Origin: JBGQAS01 sp964498605
Lineage (GTDB): Bacteria > Chloroflexota > Anaerolineae > Anaerolineales > Anaerolineaceae
Assembly (NCBI GenBank): GCA_964498605.1
Contig: CAZCHK010000034.1
Coordinates: forward strand, 1 to 25,320
Length of the DNA stretch: 25,320 nt
Direction of reading: 5' to 3'
Made by a program: the position numbers and the translations under genes. The notes beneath the pieces were generated by a model that was not told the origin of the DNA, searched no databases, and saw nothing but the letters and a program-made list of their open reading frames with translations. Position 1 is the stretch's first letter. Each line of letters begins with the position of its first letter. Shown here piece by piece: positions 1 to 6,445 of this stretch.

Positions 1-110
1 CCTGCGTCCATGATGGGTTGATTCTGGGAGGGTTTACCGCTCTTCTGGTACCACCAGGCACGCGCGCAGTAAAGGAATGACCCGATCTCAGAAGCCCGGA
101 TGGTGCGCAT
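1..110 (-). CDS. Cas4-like / PD-(D/E)XK nuclease, N-terminal fragment
   Basis: Reading the reverse strand from ATG at 110-108 gives 36 codons that stay open to the window edge, so only the N-terminus is present. It begins MRTIRASEIGSFLYCARAWW. An 'ASEI..F.YC.R' opening is typical of Cas4/Dna2-type PD-(D/E)XK nucleases, in which the Cys of the 'F.YCPR'-like motif is the first ligand of a 4Fe-4S cluster; here the motif is FLYCAR, with Ala for Pro. The catalytic core and the C-terminal cysteines lie outside the window, so activity cannot be judged. The start is one base after the translin stop codon, so the gene is almost certainly cotranscribed and probably translationally coupled with it. No CRISPR repeats or other cas genes are visible, so a stand-alone Cas4-like exonuclease is more likely than a CRISPR adaptation protein. 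The family call rests on about 20 residues. Confidence 0.6.
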   Translation of the reverse strand, partial: MRTIRASEIGSFLYCARAWWYQKSGKPSQNQPIMDA

Positions 111-111
111 G

Positions 112-753
112 TTATTCTGGCCGCTGGTCCAGTTTGTCCGACACCTCTTTGAGGGCTTCCTGAAGGCGAAATTCACGCAGGCTCAAGGTCAGGTCGGCGC
201 GGGTGCGCTCCACGATGCCCCTCAGGAGGTCAGTATGACGGCGCAGCCCGTACGTGATAGCGTCAGGGTAATCCATCGTCACCAGCAGTGAGTAGATCTC
301 GTCCATCTCGCCCAGCAGGCGTTCCGCGTCCTGGCTGTAACCACTGCGCAGGATGTCCATGCAGCGCCGCCGCAGCTCCCCCGCGGTCTCCGCCAGCCCG
401 TTCAGGTACGTTGCAATCTCGATTCCCAGGTCCTGCGGGGTGGGCATTTCCGCCTGCGTGATGAGCGCCACGGTGATGCTGGCTTCGGCGAACTCCTTGA
501 TGGCATCCTGGGTATACCCGGCAAAGTACAGCTCAGGAAAGTCCTTCAGGTCGCGTTTCAGCTCGTCCACAATGGCGCGTGCTTCCTCCAGCAGCTGGGA
601 GGCGTTCTCGTGCTCATCGCGGTGGATGGCCCGAATCGTATGGGCGCACAGACGGGTGAGCTGCCTTGCCTGCGCCAACGCTTTATCACGCGCTTTCGTG
701 CGCGCTTCAAAATCCCGATGGGCTGTCTCAGCCAGCGAGTTGAATCTGGACAT
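112..753 (-). CDS. Translin family protein
   Basis: 213 residues, all predicted alpha-helical. It matches the translin/TRAX family in order: 'AIHR' near residue 43, 'AGYTQDAIKEFAEA' (78-91), 'YLNGLAETAGELRRR' (116-130), 'EMDEIYSLL..MDYPD' (149-163) and 'GLRRHTDLLRGIVERTRADL' towards the C-terminus. In eukaryotes translin and TRAX form octamers that bind single-stranded nucleic acid and, with TRAX, cleave RNA (the C3PO complex). TRAX catalysis uses acidic residues in helices matching the E87/E90 and E125 regions here, so nuclease activity is possible but unproven. Translin-family proteins are uncommon in bacteria. The gene sits 31 bp downstream of ssb and one base upstream of the Cas4-like gene. 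No strong ribosome binding site precedes its ATG, which fits translation coupled to ssb. Family assignment is firm; function is inferred. Confidence 0.82.
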   Translation of the reverse strand: MSRFNSLAETAHRDFEARTKARDKALAQARQLTRLCAHTIRAIHRDEHENASQLLEEARAIVDELKRDLKDFPELYFAGYTQDAIKEFAEASITVALITQAEMPTPQDLGIEIATYLNGLAETAGELRRRCMDILRSGYSQDAERLLGEMDEIYSLLVTMDYPDAITYGLRRHTDLLRGIVERTRADLTLSLREFRLQEALKEVSDKLDQRPE

Positions 754-784
754 TGGATTGCTCTTTCATTAAGTTTAGAATACT

Positions 785-1210
785 CTAGAAGGGGATGTTA
801 TCCTCGCTGTTATCGGTCGCAATCTCTCCCATCTCCTCAGTCCCGCCCGATTCGCTGCTGCTCTCAGTTTTGGTACTGACGAACGTGACGCGCTGGGCGT
901 TCACCTCGTAGGATGCCGCGTACGAACCATCCTGGCGCTGGTAAACGCGCGGGTTGCCTGAGCTGTCCGAGCGCAGGTGGCCTTCAATGATGACGCGTGA
1001 ACCTTTGTGCAGGTATTGATTGCAGCGCTCAGCTTCCTTGCCGAATGTTGAAACCCGAAACCAGATAGGCTCTTTAACCCATTCCCCGGCCTGATTCTTT
1101 GTGTTGCGGTTTGTGGCAAGCGAAAAAGTAGTGACCGCCTGCCCGGATGGTGTGAAGCGCATTTCGGGGTCGCGTCCAACATTGCCAAGAACAATAAGTG
1201 TGTGAAACAT
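785..1210 (-). CDS. ssb: Single-stranded DNA-binding protein (acidic-tip type)
   Basis: 141 residues. The N-terminal ~105 form an SSB OB-fold: 'LIVLGNVGRDPEMRFTPSG' opening, 'FSLATNR', 'WFRVSTFGKEAE' and 'YLHKGSRVIIEGHL'. A Ser/Glu-rich linker follows, ending in DNIPF, the acidic-plus-Pro-Phe tip that in the family docks partner repair and replication proteins. SSB coats single-stranded DNA during replication, repair and recombination. The start at 1210 follows a good Shine-Dalgarno sequence (GAGGAG, 1192-1197 equivalent on the reverse strand just upstream of ATG). It heads the operon ssb, translin, Cas4-like nuclease. A second SSB gene at 24060 lacks this tip, so this is the better candidate for the main replicative SSB. 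Confidence 0.95.
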   Translation of the reverse strand: MFHTLIVLGNVGRDPEMRFTPSGQAVTTFSLATNRNTKNQAGEWVKEPIWFRVSTFGKEAERCNQYLHKGSRVIIEGHLRSDSSGNPRVYQRQDGSYAASYEVNAQRVTFVSTKTESSSESGGTEEMGEIATDNSEDNIPF

Positions 1211-1250
1211 GGTTACTCCTCGTCTAAGTGTAAATCAGGTCTATGATTAA

Positions 1251-1256
1251 ATTGTA
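1251..1256 (-). promoter_or_regulatory. -10 element of the ssb operon
   Basis: TACAAT on the reverse strand places the transcription start near 1244, giving a leader of about 33 nt that contains the GAGGAG ribosome binding site of ssb. I see no convincing -35 at 17 bp. Confidence 0.5.
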
Positions 1257-1276
1257 CACGAATTTTCGTCAAACGC

Positions 1277-2044
1277 TCACGGCTCCAGCTCGTGAATGGT
1301 CAGATTGGAGAAGTTCACCGTCACAGCGGAGTCGCTTTCAGAACGGGCATGCACGCCGATCTGCCCCATCGCAAACGCCGCGTCTGACGCACCGAACTGG
1401 TAGGTGTGATTGAAGAATATGCGCAGATCGCCTCCGCGCGCCCAGATGCCTATCTGCACCGGCAGTCCCGCACCCGGCGCCAGCTGGCTGCTCAATGTCC
1501 AGTCCTGCAGCACTGTCACCTCGCCGTTACGCACACGTTCAAGACGGACCTGCCCGCGGCAGTTCAGCAGCAAGCGGTAGTAATCCTGAAGGGAACTGAC
1601 CCGGAAGAGCACTCCGTACCCATCACCCTCCCGGCAGAGCACCGGATTGGCGGTCATTTCTAAATAGAAATCCTCGTAGTTCAAGCCGGTCAACAAACTG
1701 TACACGCGGTTGCCCTTTTCCGGGATGGTCAGGGTGAGACGGCTTCCCGCGATGGCAGCGTTGCCCTCTGCTTTTGAGAAAATCTGCCAGGAGCCTTCGC
1801 TGTTAAAGTCATCCGTGTAGATCGTTCCCCCGATGCCAGGGTTCATCAGCGGAGTGGGAGTGACCGCCTGGTCGGGCAGCAGCGTGGGGGTCTTTGTCGG
1901 CGGGAACCACTGGATGGTCCCGGTCGGCTCTACTGTCGGCTGCGGTGTTTCGGTTGGCAGAAGGGCTGGTGCGTCGCTGATACAGGCGCTCAGCAGCAGC
2001 GCGAATGTAAAAACAAGGAAAAAAACTGCCTTCAGTTTGAACAT
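1277..2044 (-). CDS. Lipoprotein with LamG-like / DUF1080-like beta-sandwich domain
   Basis: 255 residues from the ATG at 2044-2042. A hydrophobic signal sequence ends in the lipobox LLSAC (Cys21), predicting a lipid-anchored surface protein. A Thr/Pro-rich linker (to about residue 65) leads to a ~180-residue domain opening 'TDDFNSEGSWQIF', with 'NRVYSLLTGLNYEDFYLEMTA', 'GYGVLFRVSSLQDYYRLLLN' and a C-terminal 'VTVNFSNLTI'. This pattern is typical of concanavalin-like jelly-roll domains (LamG_3 / 3-keto-disaccharide hydrolase type). The ligand is unknown. A start three codons upstream (2053) would overlap the -10 box ATTATA at 2052-2057, whose predicted transcription start is about 2045; the downstream ATG is therefore preferred, and it implies a leaderless mRNA. 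It is divergent from the LysM gene. It shares architecture with the lipoproteins at 19439 and 20370. Confidence 0.75.
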   Translation of the reverse strand: MFKLKAVFFLVFTFALLLSACISDAPALLPTETPQPTVEPTGTIQWFPPTKTPTLLPDQAVTPTPLMNPGIGGTIYTDDFNSEGSWQIFSKAEGNAAIAGSRLTLTIPEKGNRVYSLLTGLNYEDFYLEMTANPVLCREGDGYGVLFRVSSLQDYYRLLLNCRGQVRLERVRNGEVTVLQDWTLSSQLAPGAGLPVQIGIWARGGDLRIFFNHTYQFGASDAAFAMGQIGVHARSESDSAVTVNFSNLTIHELEP

Positions 2045-2051
2045 GCTCTTC

Positions 2052-2057
2052 ATTATA
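2052..2057 (-). promoter_or_regulatory. -10 box of a leaderless lipoprotein transcript
   Basis: Perfect TATAAT on the reverse strand, with its last base eight positions before the A of the ATG at 2044. The predicted +1 is about 2045, leaving essentially no leader and no room for a ribosome binding site. It lies back to back with the TATAAT at 2087-2092 serving the plus-strand gene. Confidence 0.6.
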
Positions 2058-2086
2058 CTTGCCGGTAAGTGCGTTAATGATAATGT

Positions 2087-2092
2087 TATAAT
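2087..2092 (+). promoter_or_regulatory. -10 box of a leaderless LysM-gene transcript
   Basis: TATAAT ends nine positions before the A of the ATG at 2101, so transcription should start at about 2099 and the mRNA should have at most two untranslated bases. No Shine-Dalgarno sequence lies between the box and the start codon. Confidence 0.6.
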
Positions 2093-2100
2093 GTTTTTCT

Positions 2101-2898
2101 ATGGACAAGAGAACCTTGATCGTGATCTTCGCCGCCTCGCTGCTGCTGGTCAGTTTCTTCGCGTTTCTGCCGGCAGGTACCCCCCGCGTCGAGGCGCAGG
2201 CTTTTTACTACACGCCCACCGCGCTGCCCGACGGGCGCATCATGTACACGGTTAAATCAGGCGACACATGCATCAGCATCGCACTCATGAATCTTATTGA
2301 TGAAGGCACACTGCGCACGCTGAACAGCCTGCAGGGAGATGACTGCCTGGCAATCCAGGAAGGGCAGCAGCTGCTGCTGGGCACGGTAGAAATTGGGCCT
2401 ACCGCCACCCTCGCGCCCACTCCAGGCGGGCCGACCCCGACACCTTTCTCCGGCTACGGCAGCGTGTGTGTACTGCTGTTCAACGACATCAACGGTGACG
2501 GATTCAAAGATGCTTTGGAGGATCCCATCGCTGATGGCGCCATCAGCGTGGCGGACCGGGTCGGGCTGGTCTCGCTCACCGGGACCACCGTCAGTGAGCT
2601 GGACGAGTTTGGCGAATGGAAATCAACCTGCTTTGAGGACATTTCCGAAGGAGAATACAACATCAGCGTCGCCATCCCTGAAGGATACAACCCCACCACC
2701 AACCTGAATTATGCCCTGACACTCAATGCGGGGGACCTCGCCTATCTTGATTTCGGCGCGCAGCCCGGTTCTGGCATGAGCCCGAACAGCCCCATCACGA
2801 CCACAAAATCCCCCCTGCTGCTGATCCTGGGGCTGATCATGGTTCTGGGTGGCGTAGGAATGGGTGCTTACTTTTTCATCATAAAACGCAAGCGGTAG
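2101..2898 (+). CDS. LysM and SdrD-B-like domain cell-envelope protein
   Basis: 265 residues. An N-terminal hydrophobic signal or anchor (6-24) is followed by a LysM domain at about 48-94 (YTVKSGDTC...LNSLQGDDCLAIQEGQQLLLG), which in the family binds N-acetylglucosamine-containing glycans such as peptidoglycan. Two Cys in the LysM (57 and the one in 'DDCL') may form a disulfide. A Pro/Thr/Gly linker leads to a ~100-residue beta-sandwich (VCVLLFNDINGDGFKDALEDPIADGAISV) resembling SdrD B-like or carboxypeptidase-regulatory repeats with a Ca-binding-type DINGDG loop. A C-terminal membrane helix (about 238-260) ends in the basic tail KRKR, which would hold the protein in the membrane with the domains outside. 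Translation probably begins on a leaderless mRNA. A terminator follows at 2911. Confidence 0.8.
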   Translation: MDKRTLIVIFAASLLLVSFFAFLPAGTPRVEAQAFYYTPTALPDGRIMYTVKSGDTCISIALMNLIDEGTLRTLNSLQGDDCLAIQEGQQLLLGTVEIGPTATLAPTPGGPTPTPFSGYGSVCVLLFNDINGDGFKDALEDPIADGAISVADRVGLVSLTGTTVSELDEFGEWKSTCFEDISEGEYNISVAIPEGYNPTTNLNYALTLNAGDLAYLDFGAQPGSGMSPNSPITTTKSPLLLILGLIMVLGGVGMGAYFFIIKRKR

Positions 2899-2910
2899 AT
2901 AGACACCAAT

Positions 2911-2938
2911 AACCTCGGTGCCGCCGAGGTTTTCTTTT
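2911..2938 (+). terminator. Rho-independent terminator after the LysM gene
   Basis: Stem AACCTCGG / CCGAGGTT (8 bp) with a 5-nt loop, followed by TTTCTTTTT. It starts 12 bp after the stop codon. Confidence 0.8.
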
Positions 2939-2940
2939 TC

Positions 2941-3256
2941 AACCATACCGTGCGTCTCTCCAGGCAAAACCCCCGGGAGTTGCCTGCCGGATTATTCTCT
3001 GACACTTCCGTTCCTCAAACGGTGCGTTGATTGCGCGCTCTGTTTCGTTTCGTACAAATCCGCGCACGAAGAGCAACATCTTATCCTCCGGGTCTCGATC
3101 TTCGCTGTCAGCGCCAACGTGTTCCCTCACATCGGATTGCACTGCCTATGATCTGCGATCACCCCCGTGAAAAAAACATTTCGCGGATCATCCATGCCTG
3201 CGTGAAAAAAGCGGATCACAACAAAAACAGGAAAACACAACAGGTGACTGATTGGC
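2941..3256. other. Gene-free stretch
   Basis: About 315 bp between the LysM terminator and the plsY promoter. Short overlapping open frames occur on both strands, but none has a ribosome binding site, a recognisable product or codon use like the neighbours. A short direct repeat (GCGGATCA) occurs twice near 3183 and 3211. I see no other structure. Confidence 0.5.
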
Positions 3257-3262
3257 TATAAT
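3257..3262 (+). promoter_or_regulatory. -10 box, leaderless plsY transcript
   Basis: TATAAT with its last base seven positions before the A of ATG 3269, so the predicted +1 coincides with the start codon. No ribosome binding site is present. This supports both the start choice and a leaderless mRNA. Confidence 0.6.
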
Positions 3263-3268
3263 TGCCGC

Positions 3269-3883
3269 ATGAACCCGACACTGCAACTTCTGCTGGTCTG
3301 CCTGATCGCGTTCTGCAGCGGCGCGCTGCCTTTCTCCGTCTGGCTGGGGAAACTGATCGCCAAAAGGGACGTGCGTGAGCTGGGCGACCACAATCCCGGT
3401 GCAATGAACGCCTTTCTCACCGGCAACACTATTTTGGGATTGCTGGTGCTGCTTCTGGATGTGACCAAGGGAGTGCTGCCAGTGATCCTCACCCGTATTT
3501 ACCTGGGTTACACGGATTGGCACCTGGCAGTCGTGGCCTTCCTACCGGTGCTTGGGCACGCCTTTTCACCTTTCCTGAAACTCAGGGGGGGAAAAGCCCT
3601 GGCGGTTCTGCTGGGCGTGTGGATCGGTCTGACCATCTGGAAGATCCCTCTCATCGGCGTGCTGGTCATCGTTGCTGCCAAGCTGTTGATCAAACCGGAT
3701 GCCTGGGTTGTGGCTGTTACACTCACAGCCATGGCACTGGGAGTGATCCTGTGGATCCGCGACGGCTGGATGGCGGCGGCTCTCCTTGGACACGCCATCG
3801 TGATCCTGTGGAAGCACCGCAGCGATTTCCATCAGCGTCCGGGCTGGAAGCTGAGCAGGCAGGCAAACACCCATGCAAGCTGA
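3269..3883 (+). CDS. plsY: Glycerol-3-phosphate acyltransferase, PlsY-like
   Basis: 204 residues, a multi-spanning membrane protein. PlsY transfers acyl groups from acyl-phosphate to glycerol-3-phosphate, the first acylation of phospholipid synthesis. Family landmarks are visible: 'SGALPFSVWLGK' near residue 17 (the S-x-P...GK loop), 'ELGDHNPGAMNAF' near 37 (the G-x-x-N-x-G-A-x-N loop) and 'GHAFSPFLKLRGGKALA' near 96 (the GH...GGK motif that binds phosphate). The length is normal for PlsY. The second loop reads GDHNPGAMN rather than the common GSGNPGATN, so it may be a divergent member. The last 11 bases overlap the glycosyltransferase start, implying coupled translation and possibly a joint role in making a glycolipid. 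Confidence 0.8.
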   Translation: MNPTLQLLLVCLIAFCSGALPFSVWLGKLIAKRDVRELGDHNPGAMNAFLTGNTILGLLVLLLDVTKGVLPVILTRIYLGYTDWHLAVVAFLPVLGHAFSPFLKLRGGKALAVLLGVWIGLTIWKIPLIGVLVIVAAKLLIKPDAWVVAVTLTAMALGVILWIRDGWMAAALLGHAIVILWKHRSDFHQRPGWKLSRQANTHAS

Positions 3884-5042
3884 AGCCCTGCGCTTCTTCT
3901 ATACCGAAAACCTGATCGGTTTCATCGTCTTCCAGATCGTCATTCTGGCGGTATTGTTCTCCAACAGCCTGGTGATGACACGCCTTCGCGCCCACAGGCT
4001 GAAAAGTTCGCCTCCTCTGGTCTCGATGCTGGTGCCGGCACGCAACGAGGCAGCCAACATACTGCGCTGCGTGCGCTCCATGCTGGGGCAGAGTTACGCG
4101 CGCTTTGAAGTGATCGTGCTGGACGACCGTTCGGATGACGGTACAGCTGAGCTGCTGAGCGGTGAGCGGGACACGCTTCTTACCGTTCTACGGGGCAGGA
4201 GGCTGCCGCAAGGATGGACGGGCAAGAACTGGGCATGCCATCAGCTTGCCCGCGCGGCAAAAGGCGATATTCTGTTCTTCGCCGATGCCGACACCGTTTT
4301 CGAGCCTGACGCTGTCGAAAAGGTGGCAGCGGTGATGCTTGGGGAGAACGCGGATTTCGTTTCAGGTTTCCCGCGCCAGGTTCTTGTCACGTTTGGCGAG
4401 AAGCTCCTGGTCCCCATCTTCTACTGGGCTTTCATCTCTTTCACTCCACTGGCTGCCAACCTCTCTACAAGAAGATCTCGCGTCACGCGAGCGATCGGTC
4501 AGATGATGGTCTTCAAACGCTCCGCGTACGAAGCGGTCGGCGGGCATGCCTCCATCAAGGGGAGCGTGATTGATGACCTGGATCTCGCCAAGCGCATGCA
4601 CCAGCTGGGTTTAACCTCCCGCATGATGGACGCCACAGACATCATCTCATGTCGCATGTACCGCAACGGCAGGGAAGCCTACGATGGATTTACAAAAAAC
4701 CTCTTCCCGGCCTTCGGTTACAAGATCCTGCCTTATTTTTTCGTCTGGCTGTTCGTTGGATACGCCTATATTGCCCCGCTGATCTGGCTTGGAATGGACC
4801 TGATGCAGACCGGTGGATTACCGCTGCCGGTGTGGCTGCTGTACACCACCATTGCCCTTTCGCTGCTGCAGTGGGTGTTCAGCTACACGCGTCTGCGCCT
4901 GCCGCTGTGGCTGGGCTTTTTGTATCCGCTGGTTATCTCCGCGTATGAAGTACTGGCGGTTGGATCGTTCGTCAACAGCCTGCGCCGCAAGACTTGCTGG
5001 AAGGGACGGCAGATCATGCGTCCGCCGATCCGCTGGTTTTAA
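3873..5042 (+). CDS. Family 2 glycosyltransferase, membrane-bound
   Basis: 389 residues. An N-terminal membrane helix (about 13-32) precedes a GT-A domain: 'VSMLVPARNEAANILRCVRSML', 'VIVLDDRSDDGTAELL', the metal-binding DxD as 'FADADTVFEPDAV', and an acceptor-site region 'VIDDLDLAKRMHQLG'. Three or so hydrophobic helices follow at the C-terminus, and the protein ends 'CWKGRQIMRPP'. This architecture (GT2 with C-terminal helices and a WKGR motif) matches transferases that glycosylate lipid acceptors, such as the CrtQ/HpnB-like group. The acceptor here is unknown. The gene overlaps plsY by 11 bp, which points to membrane-lipid glycosylation. Its stop codon lies only 2 bp from the stop of the converging nuclease gene, with no terminator visible between them. 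Confidence 0.82.
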   Translation: MQAEALRFFYTENLIGFIVFQIVILAVLFSNSLVMTRLRAHRLKSSPPLVSMLVPARNEAANILRCVRSMLGQSYARFEVIVLDDRSDDGTAELLSGERDTLLTVLRGRRLPQGWTGKNWACHQLARAAKGDILFFADADTVFEPDAVEKVAAVMLGENADFVSGFPRQVLVTFGEKLLVPIFYWAFISFTPLAANLSTRRSRVTRAIGQMMVFKRSAYEAVGGHASIKGSVIDDLDLAKRMHQLGLTSRMMDATDIISCRMYRNGREAYDGFTKNLFPAFGYKILPYFFVWLFVGYAYIAPLIWLGMDLMQTGGLPLPVWLLYTTIALSLLQWVFSYTRLRLPLWLGFLYPLVISAYEVLAVGSFVNSLRRKTCWKGRQIMRPPIRWF

Positions 5043-5044
5043 GA

Positions 5045-6445
5045 TCAGGCCAGCTCGATCGTTTCAGCTTCCATCGGGTAGATCACGTCGTGGATGCCGT
5101 TCTCGTTCAGCTTTTCCCGGAACGCCTCGGCTGTCCCGGGTTCTCCGTGGACCAGGATCACCTTCCGCAGCGTCTCACGAGTGTTCATGACATAGCTCAG
5201 CAGCGCTTCCTGCCCGGCGTGGGCTGAAAAACCACGCACCGACACAACCTCCGCCCTGACCTGAAAATTATCGCCGTAAATGCGCACGTTCTTCGCGCCT
5301 TCGGCCAGCCGTCTGCCCAGCGTGTCGGGTGACTGCCAGGAGACGATCATGATGGTGTTGCGGGGATTACCGATATTGTTGCGCAGGTGGTGCAGGACGC
5401 GTCCGGCTTCCATCATGCCTGAAGCGCTGATGATCATCATGGGGTCCTCCCGGTCGTTCAAGGACTTCGACTCTGCGACACTCTCGATGTAGGTCAGTCC
5501 CGGAAATGCCAACGCGGGATGATTGCCCTCTCGCACAAACTCGTGGGTCTCTTCATCAAAAAGATCGTCAAAGTCCTGAAAGACCCTGGTCGCTCTGAGC
5601 GCCAGCGGGCTGTCCACGTAGACCGGGAACCTCGGCAGGATTCCCGCGGATGTTAACCGGTTGGTGTGGTAGACGATCTCCTGGGTACGACCAACAGCGA
5701 ATGCCGGCACGATGATTTTCCCGCGGCGGTCAAATGTGCGCTGCGCCACGCGTGTGAACTCCTCGTATGCCACATCCGGGTGTTCGTGGCTTTTGTCCCC
5801 GTAGGTGCATTCCATCAACAGGTAATCCACCTTTTCCGGCAGGATCGGATCGCGCAGCAGGGGCAGGTTCTTGCGCCCAATATCACCCGAGAACCACACA
5901 CGCATGTTCCTGCCGTCCTCGCGAATGTCCAGCACAACGGCCGCGGAACCCAGAATATGCCCCGCGTCCACGAACTGGGCGCTGACACCCGGAATGGGGT
6001 AAAAGATCTTCTCATACGGCTGTGGTGAGAAAAGCCCCGCCACGGCTTTGGCTTCCTCCTGGGTGTAGATCGGCTGCGCCAGGTCGGTCTCCCCGCGTTT
6101 GATCTTTCTTTTGTTCACGAACTCGGCATCATTCTCCTGGATCTTGCCCGAGTCCTGCAGCATGACATCCGCCAAGGCGCAGGTGGCGGGAGTGGCGTAG
6201 ATGTTCTTGCTGAAGCCTTTTTTCACCAGATTCGGCAGGTTGCCGCTGTGGTCGATGTGCGCGTGGGAGAGGATGACCGCGTCCAGGCTGGCAGGGTCGA
6301 ACTCAAAGTTGAGATTTTTTGAGTAGGTGTCTTTACGCTTGCCCTGAAAGAACCCGCATTCCAACAGGAGGCGCTGCCCGCTTACTTCCAGCAGGTATTT
6401 TGATCCGGTGACACCCTGCGCGGCGCCGTATGTCGTGAGCTTCAT
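5045..6445 (-). CDS. MBL-fold beta-CASP nuclease (CPSF/YSH1-type)
   Basis: 466 residues, normal for the family. The metallo-beta-lactamase zinc motifs are complete: 'SHAHIDHSG' (60-68), 'VDAGHILGSA' and 'FSGDIGR'. The beta-CASP signatures follow: 'ECTYGDKSH', 'PAFAVGRTQEI', 'ISASGMMEAGRVLHHL' and the C-terminal His motif 'VRGFSAHAGQE'. Members process or degrade RNA as zinc-dependent endo- or 5'-exonucleases. This one resembles the bacterial CPSF73-like group rather than RNase J, since it lacks a long C-terminal extension. The ATG overlaps the stop codon of the RNase D gene in an ATGA junction (6442-6445), so the two are translationally coupled, which supports a joint role in RNA turnover. 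All catalytic ligands appear present. Confidence 0.92.
   Translation of the reverse strand: MKLTTYGAAQGVTGSKYLLEVSGQRLLLECGFFQGKRKDTYSKNLNFEFDPASLDAVILSHAHIDHSGNLPNLVKKGFSKNIYATPATCALADVMLQDSGKIQENDAEFVNKRKIKRGETDLAQPIYTQEEAKAVAGLFSPQPYEKIFYPIPGVSAQFVDAGHILGSAAVVLDIREDGRNMRVWFSGDIGRKNLPLLRDPILPEKVDYLLMECTYGDKSHEHPDVAYEEFTRVAQRTFDRRGKIIVPAFAVGRTQEIVYHTNRLTSAGILPRFPVYVDSPLALRATRVFQDFDDLFDEETHEFVREGNHPALAFPGLTYIESVAESKSLNDREDPMMIISASGMMEAGRVLHHLRNNIGNPRNTIMIVSWQSPDTLGRRLAEGAKNVRIYGDNFQVRAEVVSVRGFSAHAGQEALLSYVMNTRETLRKVILVHGEPGTAEAFREKLNENGIHDVIYPMEAETIELA

Noticed and set aside
1..110. Cas4-like fragment considered as evidence for a CRISPR locus
   Set aside because: No repeats or other cas genes occur in the window; stand-alone Cas4-like nucleases are common.
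2918..3261. Several overlapping open frames on both strands before plsY
   Set aside because: They overlap one another and the LysM terminator, lack ribosome binding sites and resemble no known protein.
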